A stretch of DNA of 64,000 bases from Luteimonas arsenica (GCF_004352825.1 NZ_SJRW01000001.1:1550001-1614000); one strand, 5' to 3'; shown: positions 30,536-42,496, counted from the stretch's first letter. Numbers and translations are program-made. The notes: generated by a model not told the origin, from the letters alone.

Positions 30536-30751
30536 TCAGTAATGCGGCGGGGGCGGTTCGTCGGCGGGGTCGCCGGTAATGCCGGGGCGGTTGGCGCGCA
30601 GCTCCTCGAGCGCGCGCCGCAGCAGGACGTCGTTGCGCGACAGCTCCATGCGGGCATCGGCCAGGGCGTCGCTGAGCTCGGCCAGCGCCTGCTCCTGGAA
30701 CGCCAGACGGGTCTCCAGCTCGTCCACCCGCGCTTCCAGCCCGGTGGACAT
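30536..30751 (-). CDS. slyX: SlyX family protein
   Basis: A 71-residue protein made almost entirely of one coiled-coil helix (ARVDELETRLAFQEQALAELSDALADAR), ending in a Pro-rich DPADEPPPPHY tail. These are typical of SlyX, whose role is unknown. The ATG at 30751 is 2 nt after the ugd stop, and DUF2058 follows 6 nt after its stop, so all three are tightly linked. A longer in-frame extension lies inside ugd and was rejected. Confidence 0.88.
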   Translation of the reverse strand: MSTGLEARVDELETRLAFQEQALAELSDALADARMELSRNDVLLRRALEELRANRPGITGDPADEPPPPHY

Positions 30752-30753
30752 GC

Positions 30754-32097
30754 TCAGGGGGCCTGCACCGAGCGGCCGCGGCCGATGCCGTAGTAGGCCA
30801 GGCCGGCCTCCTCGGCGTCCTCGGGGCGGTAGATGTTGCGGCCGTCGAAGACCACCGCGTCGGCCAGCTTCGCCCGGATCTGCGCCAGGTCGGCGCTGCG
30901 GAACTGCTTCCACTCGGTCACCACCACCAGCGCGTCCGCGCCCTCGAGCGCTTCGTGGGCGGAACCACAGAGCACCAGGTCGTCGCGCTCGCCGAAGATC
31001 CTGCGCGCCTCGTCGGTCGCTTCCGGGTCGTAGGCCCGCACGCGCGCGCCCGAGTCCCAGAGCTGCGCCAGCAGGCGGCGGCTGGAGGCCTCGCGCATAT
31101 CGTCGGTGTCGGGCTTGAAGGCCAGGCCCCAGACCGCGAAGGTCTTGCCACTGATGCCGGCATCGCCGTAGTGGCGCTGCACCAGTTCATGCAGGTGACC
31201 CTTCTGGCGCTCGTTCACCGCCTCCACGGCGTCGAGCAGCAGCGGCTGGTGGCCCACCTGCTGCGCGGTGCGCGCCAGCGCCTGCACGTCCTTGGGGAAG
31301 CAGGAGCCGCCGTAGCCAGCGCCGGGATAGATGAAGTGCCAGCCGATGCGCGGGTCCGAGCCAATGCCTTTGCGCACCATCTCGACGTCGGCGCCGACCT
31401 TCTCGGCGATGTTCGAGATCTCGTTCATGAAACTGATCTTGGTCGCGAGCATGGCGTTGGCCGCGTACTTGGTCAGCTCCGCCGATCGCACGTCCATGAC
31501 CACGAAGCGGTCGTGGTTGCGGTTGAAGGGCGCGTACAGGCGCTTGAGCTTCTCCGCAGCCTTCGGACTGTCCACGCCCAGCACGATGCGGTCCGGGCGC
31601 ATGCAGTCCTCGACCGCCGCGCCCTCCTTCAGGAACTCGGGATTGGACACCACGTCGAACGCGACATCGGCGCCGCGCGCGGCCAGGGCTTCGGCGATGG
31701 CCGCGCGCACGCGGTCGGCCGTGCCCACCGGCACCGTGGACTTGTCGACCACGATCGCCGGCCGCTCTAGGTGCTCGCCGATGGTGCGCGCCACCGCCAG
31801 CACGTACTGCAGGTCGGCGCTGCCGTCCTCGTCGGGCGGCGTGCCCACGGCGATGAACACCACCTCACCGTGCGCGACCGCACGTGCGGCGTCTGTGGTG
31901 AAGTCCAGCCGGCCGGCGGCGTGGTTGGCCTTGACCATCGGCTCCAGGCCGGGCTCGTAGATCGGGATGACGCCCTGCTGCAGGCGCTCGACCTTGCCTG
32001 CGTCGACATCGACGCAGACCACGTCGTGACCGACCTCGGCCAGGCAGGTGCCGGTGACCAGTCCCACGTAGCCGGTACCGAAGATACTGACGCGCAT
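30754..32097 (-). CDS. ugd: UDP-glucose 6-dehydrogenase
   Basis: Two-step NAD-dependent oxidation of UDP-glucose to UDP-glucuronate, a precursor for capsule, exopolysaccharide or lipid A decoration. The 447-residue protein has the [10 protein letters not shown] nucleotide-binding motif (7-16), Lys210 in [11 protein letters not shown], and the catalytic Cys266 in [10 protein letters not shown]. It lies in an apparent run with slyX and DUF2058 downstream and an FKBP gene 5 nt upstream. No glycosyltransferase genes are nearby. Confidence 0.96.
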   Translation of the reverse strand: MRVSIFGTGYVGLVTGTCLAEVGHDVVCVDVDAGKVERLQQGVIPIYEPGLEPMVKANHAAGRLDFTTDAARAVAHGEVVFIAVGTPPDEDGSADLQYVLAVARTIGEHLERPAIVVDKSTVPVGTADRVRAAIAEALAARGADVAFDVVSNPEFLKEGAAVEDCMRPDRIVLGVDSPKAAEKLKRLYAPFNRNHDRFVVMDVRSAELTKYAANAMLATKISFMNEISNIAEKVGADVEMVRKGIGSDPRIGWHFIYPGAGYGGSCFPKDVQALARTAQQVGHQPLLLDAVEAVNERQKGHLHELVQRHYGDAGISGKTFAVWGLAFKPDTDDMREASSRRLLAQLWDSGARVRAYDPEATDEARRIFGERDDLVLCGSAHEALEGADALVVVTEWKQFRSADLAQIRAKLADAVVFDGRNIYRPEDAEEAGLAYYGIGRGRSVQAP

Positions 32098-32102
32098 GGG
32101 CT

Positions 32103-32855
32103 TTACTCCGTTGCTTCGTCCAGGATGTCGATCAGCTCGACCTCGAATACCAGGACGCTGCCCGGGGCGATCGGACCACCGGGGGTGCCCACGTCGCCAT
32201 AGCCCAGTTCGCTCGGCAGCCAGAGCATGTACTTGCTGCCCACCGGCATCAGCTGCAGGCCTTCCTGCCAGCCCGGGACCACGCTCGACAGCGTGAAGGT
32301 CGCCGGTTCGCCACGCTCGTAGGAGCTGTCGAACACGGTGCCGTCGACCAGCGAGCCCCGGTAGTGGACACTCACCCGGCTGTCGGTACCAGGCGTCGGG
32401 CCGCTGCCCTGCTCCAGCACCTTGTACTGCAGCCCGGAATCGGTGACCTGCACGCCCTCTTCCTTCGCGTTGGCGGCCAGGAACGCCTCGCCGGCCTCGC
32501 GGTTGCCCGCGGCCATCTTGGCCTGCATGCGCTGGCCGAAGGCCTCGAACACCTGGCGCGCCTGTTCCTCGTTCATGAGCGGCTCCTCGCCGTTCATCGA
32601 GGTGCGCATCGCCTTGATCAGGGAATCGACGTCGACATCGTCCTTGATCTCGGCAAGCGTGCCGCCGATCTGCAGGCCGATGGCGTAGCCCGCCTGCTGC
32701 TCTTCGGTCGGCAGGCCGGCAATCTCGAGCGCGGCCGGCGTGGCGCCCGCGGTGCCCTTGCCGGCACCGGGCTCGATCTTCTTGCAGGCGCCCAGGGCGA
32801 GGACGATCGATGCGGCCAGCACGCTGGTCGCGGCGGCTCGGGCGAGCTTGTTCAT
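32103..32855 (-). CDS. FKBP-type peptidyl-prolyl isomerase lipoprotein
   Basis: A 250-residue exported isomerase and chaperone of the FkpA/Mip type. The N-terminus has a lipoprotein signal with lipobox LGAC (Cys24). An alpha-helical FKBP_N dimerisation domain (about 50-130) is followed by the FKBP catalytic domain (about 140-245) with [32 protein letters not shown] and the C-terminal [11 protein letters not shown]. It is 35 nt downstream of a second FKBP gene, forming a tandem pair, and 5 nt upstream of ugd. Confidence 0.93.
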   Translation of the reverse strand: MNKLARAAATSVLAASIVLALGACKKIEPGAGKGTAGATPAALEIAGLPTEEQQAGYAIGLQIGGTLAEIKDDVDVDSLIKAMRTSMNGEEPLMNEEQARQVFEAFGQRMQAKMAAGNREAGEAFLAANAKEEGVQVTDSGLQYKVLEQGSGPTPGTDSRVSVHYRGSLVDGTVFDSSYERGEPATFTLSSVVPGWQEGLQLMPVGSKYMLWLPSELGYGDVGTPGGPIAPGSVLVFEVELIDILDEATE

Positions 32856-32890
32856 GGGGTTACCTCAGGGGAATTGGAGAGGGGTCGCGC

Positions 32891-33835
32891 TCAGGGCAGC
32901 TGCAGCAGCTCGACGTCGAAAACAAGGGTGGCGTTCGGGGGGATGCCACCCGGCGAGCCGTTGCGGCCGTAGGCCAGCTCCGACGGGATCCAGAAGCGGT
33001 ACTTCGCACCCACCGGCATCAGCTGCAGGCCCTCGGTCCAGCCGGCGATCACCTGGCTGAGGCCGAAGGTGGCAGGGTCGTTGCGGGCATACGAGCTGTC
33101 GAACACGGTGCCGTCGAGCAAGCGGCCCTCGTAGTGCACGCGGACCTGTGCCGAGGCATGCGGCGGACGCGGGCCCGAGCCCTGGCGCAGCACCATGTAC
33201 TGCAGGCCGGAGCCGGTGGTGACCACGCCCTTGGCCGTCTTGTTGCCGGCCAGGAACTCGGCGCCGGCGGCGGCATTGGTGCTGGCCGCGGCTTCGCTTT
33301 CCTTGCGCATGCGCTGCTGGATGCGGGCGGTGAAGGCCTCCCGGACCGAAGCGAGGGCGGCATCGTCGAGCAGCGGCTGGCTGCCGTCGAGCACGGTGGC
33401 GACGCCCCGCGCGAACACAGGGAGGTCGATCTCGTCCTTCACCGGCGCCAGCGAACGGCCCACGTCGGCACCCACCAGCAGGCCGACCTTGTCGGCCGCG
33501 ACCGGCGGCGGCTCGCTGCCGGGAGCCATCCCGGCGATGGTCTGGCCGGAACGCACGGCCACGCGCTGCATCAGCGCGGGCCCGACCTCGGCGGCCTCGG
33601 CCTCCGAGATCAGCGGTTCCCCGCCTTCGAGGGCATGGCCGACGGCGCGCAGGAAAGCCTCGCGGTCGAGGTCCGGGCCGACCATCTCGATCGAACGGCC
33701 GACGTCGACGCCGACCATGTAGCTGTTCTTCTCGCGCTCGGTGGACGGCACGGGGTTCTCCTGGGCAACAACGGGGGCCAGCGACAGGGCCGCGGCGAGG
33801 GACAGCGCGGCGAGGCCGCGCAGCGAAGATTTCAT
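32891..33835 (-). CDS. FKBP-type peptidyl-prolyl isomerase with duplicated N-domain
   Basis: A 314-residue periplasmic FkpA/Mip-like isomerase with a cleavable signal (about 1-24, LSLAAALSLAPVVA) but no lipobox. It appears to have two FKBP_N-like helical segments: YMVGVDVGRSIEM with DREAFLRAV (about 39-95) and LLVGADVGRSLAPVKDEIDLPVFARGV (about 119-175). A single FKBP domain follows (about 195-313; [36 protein letters not shown]). Normal relatives have one such segment. It is a paralogue of the neighbouring lipoprotein FKBP. Confidence 0.92.
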   Translation of the reverse strand: MKSSLRGLAALSLAAALSLAPVVAQENPVPSTEREKNSYMVGVDVGRSIEMVGPDLDREAFLRAVGHALEGGEPLISEAEAAEVGPALMQRVAVRSGQTIAGMAPGSEPPPVAADKVGLLVGADVGRSLAPVKDEIDLPVFARGVATVLDGSQPLLDDAALASVREAFTARIQQRMRKESEAAASTNAAAGAEFLAGNKTAKGVVTTGSGLQYMVLRQGSGPRPPHASAQVRVHYEGRLLDGTVFDSSYARNDPATFGLSQVIAGWTEGLQLMPVGAKYRFWIPSELAYGRNGSPGGIPPNATLVFDVELLQLP

Positions 33836-33953
33836 CAGGGAAGGCTCCTGGACTCTGGCCGCGTCCGGCGCGGCGGCGAACCCCTATTGTCGCGACCGGC
33901 GGCGTCCCGGGCAATGTCCGGCGATCCCTGCCATCAGTTGGGTGTGTCCCCGC

Positions 33954-33981
33954 TTGACCCGACGTGTGGTGGTGTTATAGT
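33954..33981 (+). promoter_or_regulatory. Sigma-70-type promoter of the GntR/ABC operon
   Basis: A TTGACC -35 box (33954-33959) and a TATAGT -10 box (33976-33981) are 16 bp apart, upstream of the first small gene at 34020. The -10 box lies inside the GntR operator. Confidence 0.7.
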
Positions 33982-33994
33982 TGCATACAACACC
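33971..33994. promoter_or_regulatory. YtrA-type GntR operator, GGTG-N16-CACC
   Basis: A 24-bp inverted repeat with arms GGTGTTATA and TACAACACC (8 of 9 complementary) overlaps the -10 box and transcription start. It fits the GGTG-N16-CACC operator I recall for a YtrA-type GntR repressor in Xanthomonas. The gene for such a repressor is second in the operon, implying autorepression. Confidence 0.7.
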
Positions 33995-34019
33995 AGTCAC
34001 CCAGAGCAGGACGGACGCC

Positions 34020-34256
34020 ATGAACCGCAAGCTCAAGAACTGCCTGATCGCCCTGTCCGCCAGCGGACTGGCCCTGGTTGCCGCCATCCTGGCCGGCGGC
34101 CCCGTCGTCGAGCATGTCCGCCCCACGGCGGCTCCGCTGGCGGGCACGGCCGTTGACGCCGACGACCAGGAAGCCTACCGCCCCCGGGTGGATCGCCGGG
34201 GACTGGCCCTGCCCTATTTCTCGTTCGCCCGCGGCGTGCGCCGCATCGGAGGCTGA
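34020..34256 (+). CDS. Small single-span membrane protein, first gene of GntR/ABC operon
   Basis: A 78-residue protein with a basic N-terminus (MNRKLKN) and one hydrophobic segment (about 8-27, CLIALSASGLALVAAILAGG), then a short polar tail ending LALPYFSFARGVRRIGG. It could be a membrane anchor or small exported peptide. I do not recognise a family. Its ATG follows the operator and promoter directly, and gntR starts 4 nt after its stop. A longer start upstream overlaps the operator and was rejected. Confidence 0.7.
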   Translation: MNRKLKNCLIALSASGLALVAAILAGGPVVEHVRPTAAPLAGTAVDADDQEAYRPRVDRRGLALPYFSFARGVRRIGG

Positions 34257-34260
34257 AGCC

Positions 34261-34619
34261 ATGTCCGGCATCCAGTGGAGCGATGGCGCTCCCATCTACC
34301 GCCAGCTGAAGGAGCGGGTCATCGCGATGATGCTCGATGGCCAGCTCAAGCCCGGCGACGCACTGCCTTCGGTGCGCCAGGTCGCGGCCGAATACCAGCT
34401 CAATCCCATCACCGTGTCGCGCGCCTACCAGGAGCTGGCTGACGAGGCGCTCGTCGAAAAGCGCAGGGGCCTTGGCATGTATGTCACTGAAGAAGCGTCC
34501 AGGAAGCTGCTCGGCAACGAACGCGAGCGCTTCCTGACCGAAGAATGGCCGCAGGTGCTCGAACGCATCCGCCTGCTGGGCCTCACGCCCGAAGAACTGC
34601 TGCGCGAAGGGGATTCCGC

Positions 34620-34623
<4 letters not shown>
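34261..34623 (+). CDS. GntR-family transcriptional regulator (YtrA type)
   Basis: A 120-residue DNA-binding repressor. The N-terminal winged helix is typical GntR (PIYRQLKERVIAMMLDGQLKPGD, then LPSVRQVAAEYQLNPITVSR, about 35-60). The short C-terminal part, with no FCD or UTRA effector domain, places it in the YtrA subfamily, whose members usually control a linked ABC transporter operon. The operator at 33971-33994 overlaps the operon promoter. The stop overlaps the ATPase gene as ATGA. Confidence 0.92.
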
Positions 34624-35488
<865 letters not shown>

Positions 35489-35492
<4 letters not shown>

Positions 35493-36535
35493 ACGCCACA
35501 GCCGAAACCCTGCCGGTGGCCAAGGCCCCCGCGCACAAGACCCACCGCTTCGCCCTGCTGCTCAGGCGCGAGTACTGGGAGCACCGCGGCGGCTTCCTCT
35601 GGGCGCCGGCGATCGCGGGCGCGATCTCGCTGCTGCTCACCGCGATCCTCCTCGTGGTGGCTGCGGTCGGCATGCGCAACGCCGACGCGGATGCCGACTT
35701 CGTCCTCGAAGACGGCACCCGGATGTCCATCAACGGCCTGGACCTGGGCATCCTCGCCGACCAGATGAGCGCGTCCGACAAGGCCCAGCTCGCCAGCGGC
35801 ATCGACATGACCATGCTGCTTTCGTCGGCCTGGCCCTACATCGTGATGATGTTCGTGATGTTCTTCTATTGCCTGGGCGCGCTGTACGACGAGCGCAAGG
35901 ACCGCAGCGTGCTGTTCTGGAAGTCGCTGCCGGTGTCCGACGGCGAGACGGTGCTGTCGAAGGCGGTCAGCGCGTCCCTGGTCGTGCCCCTGTTGGCGAC
36001 CCTGGTCGCGATCGTCACGATGCTGGTGTTCCTGGTGATGCTGAGCGTGATGGTGATGATCCATGGCGGCAACGCCTGGGAGCTGATCTGGGGCCCAGGC
36101 AACCCGCTGGCGATCGCCGCCTACTCGCTCGCCGCGATCCCGGTCTACGCGATCTGGGCGCTGCCCACCGTGGGCTGGCTGATGCTGTGCTCGGCCTGGG
36201 CGCGCAGCGTGCCCTTCCTCTGGGCGCTGCTGGTGCCGGTTCTCGGCGGCGGCTTCGTGACCATGTTCGGCGTGTTGCGCCTGTTCAACGTCGATGGCGA
36301 GTGGTTCTGGAGCAACATCGTGGCCAGGATGCTGCTCGGCGCGATACCGCTGACGCATCACGACATCGCGCGCATGGACGGCGTGGACATCGAACACGGC
36401 GGCGTGCTGCAGCTGATCGAGCCGGCCGGCGTGTACTCCAACCTGCTCCAGCCCGAGCTGTGGATCGGCGCCGCCGCCGGCGTGGCCATGCTGGTGCTGG
36501 CCACCCGCCTGCGCCGCTGGCGCGACGAAGGCTGA
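35489..36535 (+). CDS. ABC transporter permease
   Basis: A 348-residue membrane protein with about six hydrophobic segments. A large extracytoplasmic loop (about 65-105) follows the first segment (ALLLRREYWEHRGGFLWAPAIAGAISLLL). The ABC-2-like pattern of charged N-terminus, YDERKDRSVLFWKSLPVSD cytoplasmic loop and clustered later segments fits YtrC/EcsB-type permeases. The start overlaps the ATPase stop. It should be the transmembrane half of the exporter regulated by the GntR repressor. Confidence 0.85.
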
Positions 36536-36564
36536 CCCACGCGACCCACCCGGGAGGATTCGAC

Positions 36565-37302
36565 ATGACGACCAGAGCACGCCTCACTGGAGCACGCCTC
36601 ACTGGAGCGCGCTTCGCCGCCGCCATCCCCGTCGTCCTGGCCTGCCTCCTCGCCAGCGGCTGCGACCAGGCCCCGGACCCGCAGGCCGACGCCGGCACCA
36701 CCGCGGACGCCGATGCTGGCCAGAGCTTCATCGGACGCAAGGTCGCCGCCGCGATCGACAAGGCGGGCCAGGAACTGAAGACGGAGAACATCCGCATCGG
36801 CCAGGAAAGCCGGATCACCATCAACGGCCGCAGCTACGGCTCGCGCGCCGCCGACAAGGGACTGCCGAAGGCGGAGATCACGCCCGACGGCGAGCTGCTG
36901 GTCGATGGCAACGCGGTGCCTGCCACGCCCGCGCAGCGCGAAGCCCTGCTCGCCTACCGCCGCAACCTGGAAGGCCTGGCCCTTTCCGGCATGACCATCG
37001 GCGCGCAGGGCGCCGACGTCGCCGGGACGGCGCTGACCGGCATCGGACAGGCGCTGTTCGGCGGCGAGGAAGGCCGCAGGACCTACGAGGCGCGGATCGA
37101 GGCCGAAGCGGAAAAAATCAAGCAGGAGGCCTACAAGCTCTGCGCCCTGCTGCCGGACCTTTACGACAGCCAGCAGTCGCTGGCGACGCTGCTGCCCGAC
37201 TTCGCCCCCTACGCGACGATGACGCCCGAGGACGTCGAAGACTGCAAGGAAGGCATCGAAGCGGAAGAAGCACGCGCGCCCGAAGACGCCATCAAGGCCT
37301 GA
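36565..37302 (+). CDS. Lipoprotein, DUF2884 (YggN)-like
   Basis: A 245-residue exported protein with a long positively charged start, hydrophobic core and lipobox LASGC (about Cys33). It resembles the YggN/DUF2884 group in its EITPDGELLVDGNAV stretch followed by TPAQREALLAYRRNLEG, and in a late cysteine/helical part (KLCALLPDLYDSQQSLATLLP). The N-region contains a perfect 15-bp tandem duplication (36577-36606, coding ARLTG twice). The ATG at 36565 has a GGGAGGA ribosome-binding site. Role in the operon unknown. Confidence 0.75.
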   Translation: MTTRARLTGARLTGARFAAAIPVVLACLLASGCDQAPDPQADAGTTADADAGQSFIGRKVAAAIDKAGQELKTENIRIGQESRITINGRSYGSRAADKGLPKAEITPDGELLVDGNAVPATPAQREALLAYRRNLEGLALSGMTIGAQGADVAGTALTGIGQALFGGEEGRRTYEARIEAEAEKIKQEAYKLCALLPDLYDSQQSLATLLPDFAPYATMTPEDVEDCKEGIEAEEARAPEDAIKA

Positions 37303-37359
37303 TCCGCGCGCACTTGTGCGCGCCACTCCACACCATCCCGAACGGAACGAGAACCCGCC

Positions 37360-38208
37360 ATGCGAATCCATGCCACCGCCCTTTCCCTTTCCCTGCTGGC
37401 GCTCGCCGTGGCCGCTGCCCCGGCCGCGCACGCCGACGACGACCGCGCCTGCAAGCACAGCGCCCCGCAGTCGCTGACCCTGGACATCGGCGATGCCCGC
37501 AGCATCGAGTTCCACGTCGGCAACAGCAAGCTGCGCCTGGACGGCAAGCCCGGCAAGGCCGGCAGCCTGCAGGGCCGCGCCTGCGCTTCCAGCGCCGACG
37601 ACCTCGCCCGCCTGCGCCTTGAGCAGAAGCGCGAAGGCGACACCCTGGTCGTCCGCCTGGCGCGCGAAGAGCGCAGCGGCTGGAGCTTCGGCAACCGCTA
37701 TGCGTATTTCGACCTCGCCGGCAGCGTGCCTGACGGCATGCGCATCGAGGTGTCGGTGGGCTCCGGTGACGCCTGGGCCAACGACCTGTCCGAACTCGGC
37801 CTGACCGTGGGTTCGGGCGACGCCGAAGGCCGGCGCATCCACGGCAAGGTCGATGCGCGCGTGGGCTCCGGCGACATCGAGCTGGCCGACCTCGGCAGCC
37901 TGGACGTCGACTCGATCGGCTCGGGCGACCTCAAGGCACGCGGCGTGGGTGGCAACGCGCGCATCGGCAGCATCGGCTCCGGCGACCTGGAGCTGCGCGA
38001 TGTCGGCGGCAACGTCGACATCGGCTCGGTGGGTTCGGGCGATGCCGACCTGGAGCGCATCAAGGGCAGCGTCGAAGTCGGCTCGGTCGGCTCCGGCGAC
38101 ATCGACATCGACGGCGTGGGCGGCGACCTGCGCGTGCGCGCAGTGGGCAGCGGCTCGGTCGACCACAGCGGCGTCGCCGGGCGCGTCGACCTGCCGCGCA
38201 AGCGCTGA
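37360..38208 (+). CDS. Secreted GSGD-repeat beta-solenoid-like protein (DUF4097/GIN-type)
   Basis: A 282-residue protein with a signal peptide (about 1-25, ALSLSLLALAVAAAPAAHA). Its second half has about eight repeats of the type V/I-GSG(D) spaced roughly 16-20 residues apart (from residue 130), each followed by a short beta-like segment. This pattern is seen in DUF4097 and head-GIN adhesin-like domains and predicts a right-handed beta-solenoid. It is last in the GntR/ABC run (57 nt after the lipoprotein gene). The function is unknown. Confidence 0.8.
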   Translation: MRIHATALSLSLLALAVAAAPAAHADDDRACKHSAPQSLTLDIGDARSIEFHVGNSKLRLDGKPGKAGSLQGRACASSADDLARLRLEQKREGDTLVVRLAREERSGWSFGNRYAYFDLAGSVPDGMRIEVSVGSGDAWANDLSELGLTVGSGDAEGRRIHGKVDARVGSGDIELADLGSLDVDSIGSGDLKARGVGGNARIGSIGSGDLELRDVGGNVDIGSVGSGDADLERIKGSVEVGSVGSGDIDIDGVGGDLRVRAVGSGSVDHSGVAGRVDLPRKR

Positions 38209-38257
38209 GCACCCGCCACCGGGCACGCGCGGCCCGGCGAGGCTAGACTCGGCAGGA

Positions 38258-38282
38258 GCCACGCCGCAATCCGCGGCGTGGC
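38258..38282 (+). promoter_or_regulatory. GC-rich hairpin upstream of the stress-protein gene
   Basis: A perfect 10-bp stem (GCCACGCCGC / GCGGCGTGGC) with a 5-nt loop lies 18 nt before the universal stress protein start and 50 nt after the solenoid gene. No T-run follows. It may separate the two transcription units, or form a leader hairpin. Confidence 0.4.
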
Positions 38283-38300
38283 ATCGATGCCGAGGATCCC

Positions 38301-39200
38301 ATGCAGGACATCGTCTGGAAGCCCGGCGCGCCGCGCGCCATCCTGCTCGCCACCGACCTCGACGGCCGCTGCGACCGCGCCCTGGACCGTGCAGTGGCGC
38401 TGGCCCGTGAGTGGCAGGCGAAGCTGGTGGTGCTGACCGTGGTCGAACCGCCGCCCGCGCCGCCGCCGCGCATCGGCGAGGTGCCCGAGGTACAGGCCAG
38501 CCCGGCCGCGCTGCGCGCCGCCGCGCGCCTGCGCCGCGACGTCGGGCCGGCCGCCGAAGGCCTTGCCCTGGAACTGCTGGTGCGCGAGGGCAAGGTCGGC
38601 GACTGCATCGAAGCCGTCGCCCGCGACACCGGCTGCAGCCTGGTGGTCACCGGCGTCGCCCATGACGCGTTCTTCGGCCGTCACCTGCTGGGCTCGACCG
38701 TGTCCTGGCTGGCGCGCCACGGCCGCCTGCCGCTGCTGGTCGTGCGCAACCGCGTGCATGCGCCCTATGCACGGATGCTGGTGGCGAGCGACTTCTCCGA
38801 CTCCTCGGCGCGGGCGCTGGACGTGGCCCGCGCACTGTTCCCTGACGTGGATGCGACGCTGTTCAGCGCCTTCGAAGTGCCCTATCTGGGCCTGCGCGAC
38901 GGCGACCGCGAAGGCAGCATCGGCCAGGTCCACGAGGCCACCCTGCAGGCCGCGCGCGATTTCCTGTGCGAACGCGGCCATGAAGGCCTGCCGATGGTGG
39001 CCGCCCATGGCGACGCCGCCGCGCGACTGGCCGAACACGCCACCGATACCGGCGCCGACCTCGTGGCCGTGGCCACTCATGGCCGCAGCGCCCTGTTCCA
39101 TCTGGTGATCGGCAGCGTGGCGCGCGAGATTCTCGACGCCAGCCCCTGCGACACCTTGCTGGTGCCGGAACCGAGAGCACGCGAGGCCGCGGCAGGCTGA
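38301..39200 (+). CDS. Universal stress protein, tandem UspA domains
   Basis: A 299-residue protein with two UspA domains (about 10-150 and 153-290). The first has RAILLATDLDG and a long Pro-rich insert. The second keeps the ATP-binding-type motif ATHGRSALFHLVIGSVAREIL followed by DTLLVPEP. UspA-domain proteins act in the cytoplasm under stress and may bind ATP. It begins after a hairpin and probably has its own promoter. Convergent with fumC (29 nt between stops). Confidence 0.93.
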   Translation: MQDIVWKPGAPRAILLATDLDGRCDRALDRAVALAREWQAKLVVLTVVEPPPAPPPRIGEVPEVQASPAALRAAARLRRDVGPAAEGLALELLVREGKVGDCIEAVARDTGCSLVVTGVAHDAFFGRHLLGSTVSWLARHGRLPLLVVRNRVHAPYARMLVASDFSDSSARALDVARALFPDVDATLFSAFEVPYLGLRDGDREGSIGQVHEATLQAARDFLCERGHEGLPMVAAHGDAAARLAEHATDTGADLVAVATHGRSALFHLVIGSVAREILDASPCDTLLVPEPRAREAAAG

Positions 39201-39229
39201 GTCCCGCAACGGCCCGCATGCGGGGGCTT

Positions 39230-40618
39230 TCAGCCCTGGATGCCGCCACGGGTCAGCGCCAGCGGATCGAGCAGCGCCCGCAGCTTCGCCTCCGGCATGC
39301 CCGTGGCCTCGACCGCGACCTCCAGCACCGGCCTGCCCTCACGGTAGGCCTGCTTGGCGATCGCCGCCGCCTTTTCGTAGCCGATCACGGGATTGAGCGC
39401 GGTGACCAGGATCGGGTTGCGCGCCAGCGCCGCCCCGACCACGTCGCGCCGCACCTCCAGGCCGTCGATCACCTTGTCCGCGAGCAGCCGCGACACCGCC
39501 GACAGCAGCCCCACCGACTCCAGCAGGTTGTTCGCGATCAGCGGCAGCGCCACGTTGAGCTGGAAGTTGCCGGTCTGCCCGGCCACGGTGATCGCCACGT
39601 GGTGGCCCATGACCTGGGCGCAGGCCATCACCGTCGCCTCGGGGATCACCGGATTGACCTTGCCGGGCATGATCGAACTGCCCGGCTGCAGCGCCGGCAG
39701 CTCCACCTCGCCCAGGCCCGCCAGCGGCCCGGAGTTCATCCAGCGCAGGTCGTTGGCGATCTTGGTCAGCGCCACCGCCAGCGCGCTGAGGTGGCCCGAC
39801 AGCTCCACCGCGTCGTCCTGGGAGGCGATGCCTTCGAACTTGTCCTCGGCCGACTCGAAGCGGGTGCCCGTGGCCGCCGACAGCGCCTTCGCCACCGCCT
39901 TGCCGAAGCGCGGATCGGCATTGATGCCGGTACCGATCGCGGTGCCGCCGATGGGCAGGCGCCGCAGCCGCTTGAGCGCGTCGCCGAGCCGGGCCTCGGC
40001 CGAGGCCAGCTGCGACGACCAGGCTCCGAACTCCTGGGCGAAGCTCAGCGGCATCGCATCCATCAGGTGCGTGCGCCCGGTCTTCACCACCTTGCGCAGC
40101 GATCGGCCCTTGCGGTCGATGCTCTTGCGCAGGTGCTTCAGTGCCGGCAGCAGTTCCTCGACCACCACCAGCTGCGCCGACACGCGGATCACGGTCGGCA
40201 CGACGTCGTTGGAGCTCTGGCCGAGGTTGACGTGGTCGTTCGGATGCACGGCCTTCTTCCCGGCCCGCGACGCCAGGGTCGCGATCACCTCGTTGGCATT
40301 CATGTTCGAGGAGGTGCCGGAGCCGGTCTGGTAGACGTCCACCGGGAAGTGCGCATCGTGCTCACCGGCCGCGACCTCGTTGGCCGCCTTCCGGATCGAT
40401 GCTGCCACTCCCTTCGGCAGCAGCCCGAACCCGGCATTGGCCTCGGCCGCGGCGGCCTTGATCAAACCCAGTGCGCGAATGAAGCCGCGCGGCATCGGCC
40501 GCCCGCTGACGGGGAAGTTCTCCACTGCGCGCTGGGTCGATGCCCCCCAGAGCGCATCGACTGGCACCTGCAGCTCGCCCATGCTGTCGTGTTCGATCCG
40601 GAAACCCTTGCCTGCCAT
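39230..40618 (-). CDS. fumC: Fumarate hydratase class II
   Basis: TCA-cycle enzyme interconverting fumarate and malate without an Fe-S cluster. The 462-residue product has all family motifs: TGSGTSSNMNANEV, HPNDHVNLGQSSND, TGRTHLMDA, and the signature GSSIMPGKVNP. A good GGAGGA ribosome-binding site precedes the ATG. It lies opposite purB, a member of the same fumarase/aspartase superfamily, separated by 481 bp of repeat-rich DNA. Closest by motifs to FumC, not aspartase. Confidence 0.96.
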   Translation of the reverse strand: MAGKGFRIEHDSMGELQVPVDALWGASTQRAVENFPVSGRPMPRGFIRALGLIKAAAAEANAGFGLLPKGVAASIRKAANEVAAGEHDAHFPVDVYQTGSGTSSNMNANEVIATLASRAGKKAVHPNDHVNLGQSSNDVVPTVIRVSAQLVVVEELLPALKHLRKSIDRKGRSLRKVVKTGRTHLMDAMPLSFAQEFGAWSSQLASAEARLGDALKRLRRLPIGGTAIGTGINADPRFGKAVAKALSAATGTRFESAEDKFEGIASQDDAVELSGHLSALAVALTKIANDLRWMNSGPLAGLGEVELPALQPGSSIMPGKVNPVIPEATVMACAQVMGHHVAITVAGQTGNFQLNVALPLIANNLLESVGLLSAVSRLLADKVIDGLEVRRDVVGAALARNPILVTALNPVIGYEKAAAIAKQAYREGRPVLEVAVEATGMPEAKLRALLDPLALTRGGIQG

Positions 40619-40677
40619 GTCGTCCTCCAGTCAGTAACGTCGGGAGGATACGCCTCGCCCTCATGAGGGTGCGCGCC

Positions 40678-40728
40678 GCAGGAGGCGGCTGGCGGGGGGA
40701 GTGCTCCGCCCCGCCAGCCGCCTCCTGC
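40678..40728. repeat. Perfect 20-bp-arm hairpin repeat
   Basis: Arms GCAGGAGGCGGCTGGCGGGG (40678-40697) and its exact complement (40709-40728) flank an 11-nt loop whose GGAG...CTCC can pair further. The right arm and loop recur, inverted, at the window start (1-46). It lies in the 481-bp gene-free gap between fumC and purB. Confidence 0.85.
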
Positions 40729-40813
40729 ACCACCTTCCTGGCACACCCAAGCGAAAAGCGGCGGTTCCCCCTCATCCCCGAAGCCGGGAAACCACACGCC
40801 CGCGCGAGCGGGA

Positions 40814-42470
<1,657 letters not shown>

Positions 42471-42496
42471 CCCGCACCAGAGCACAGGACCCCGAC

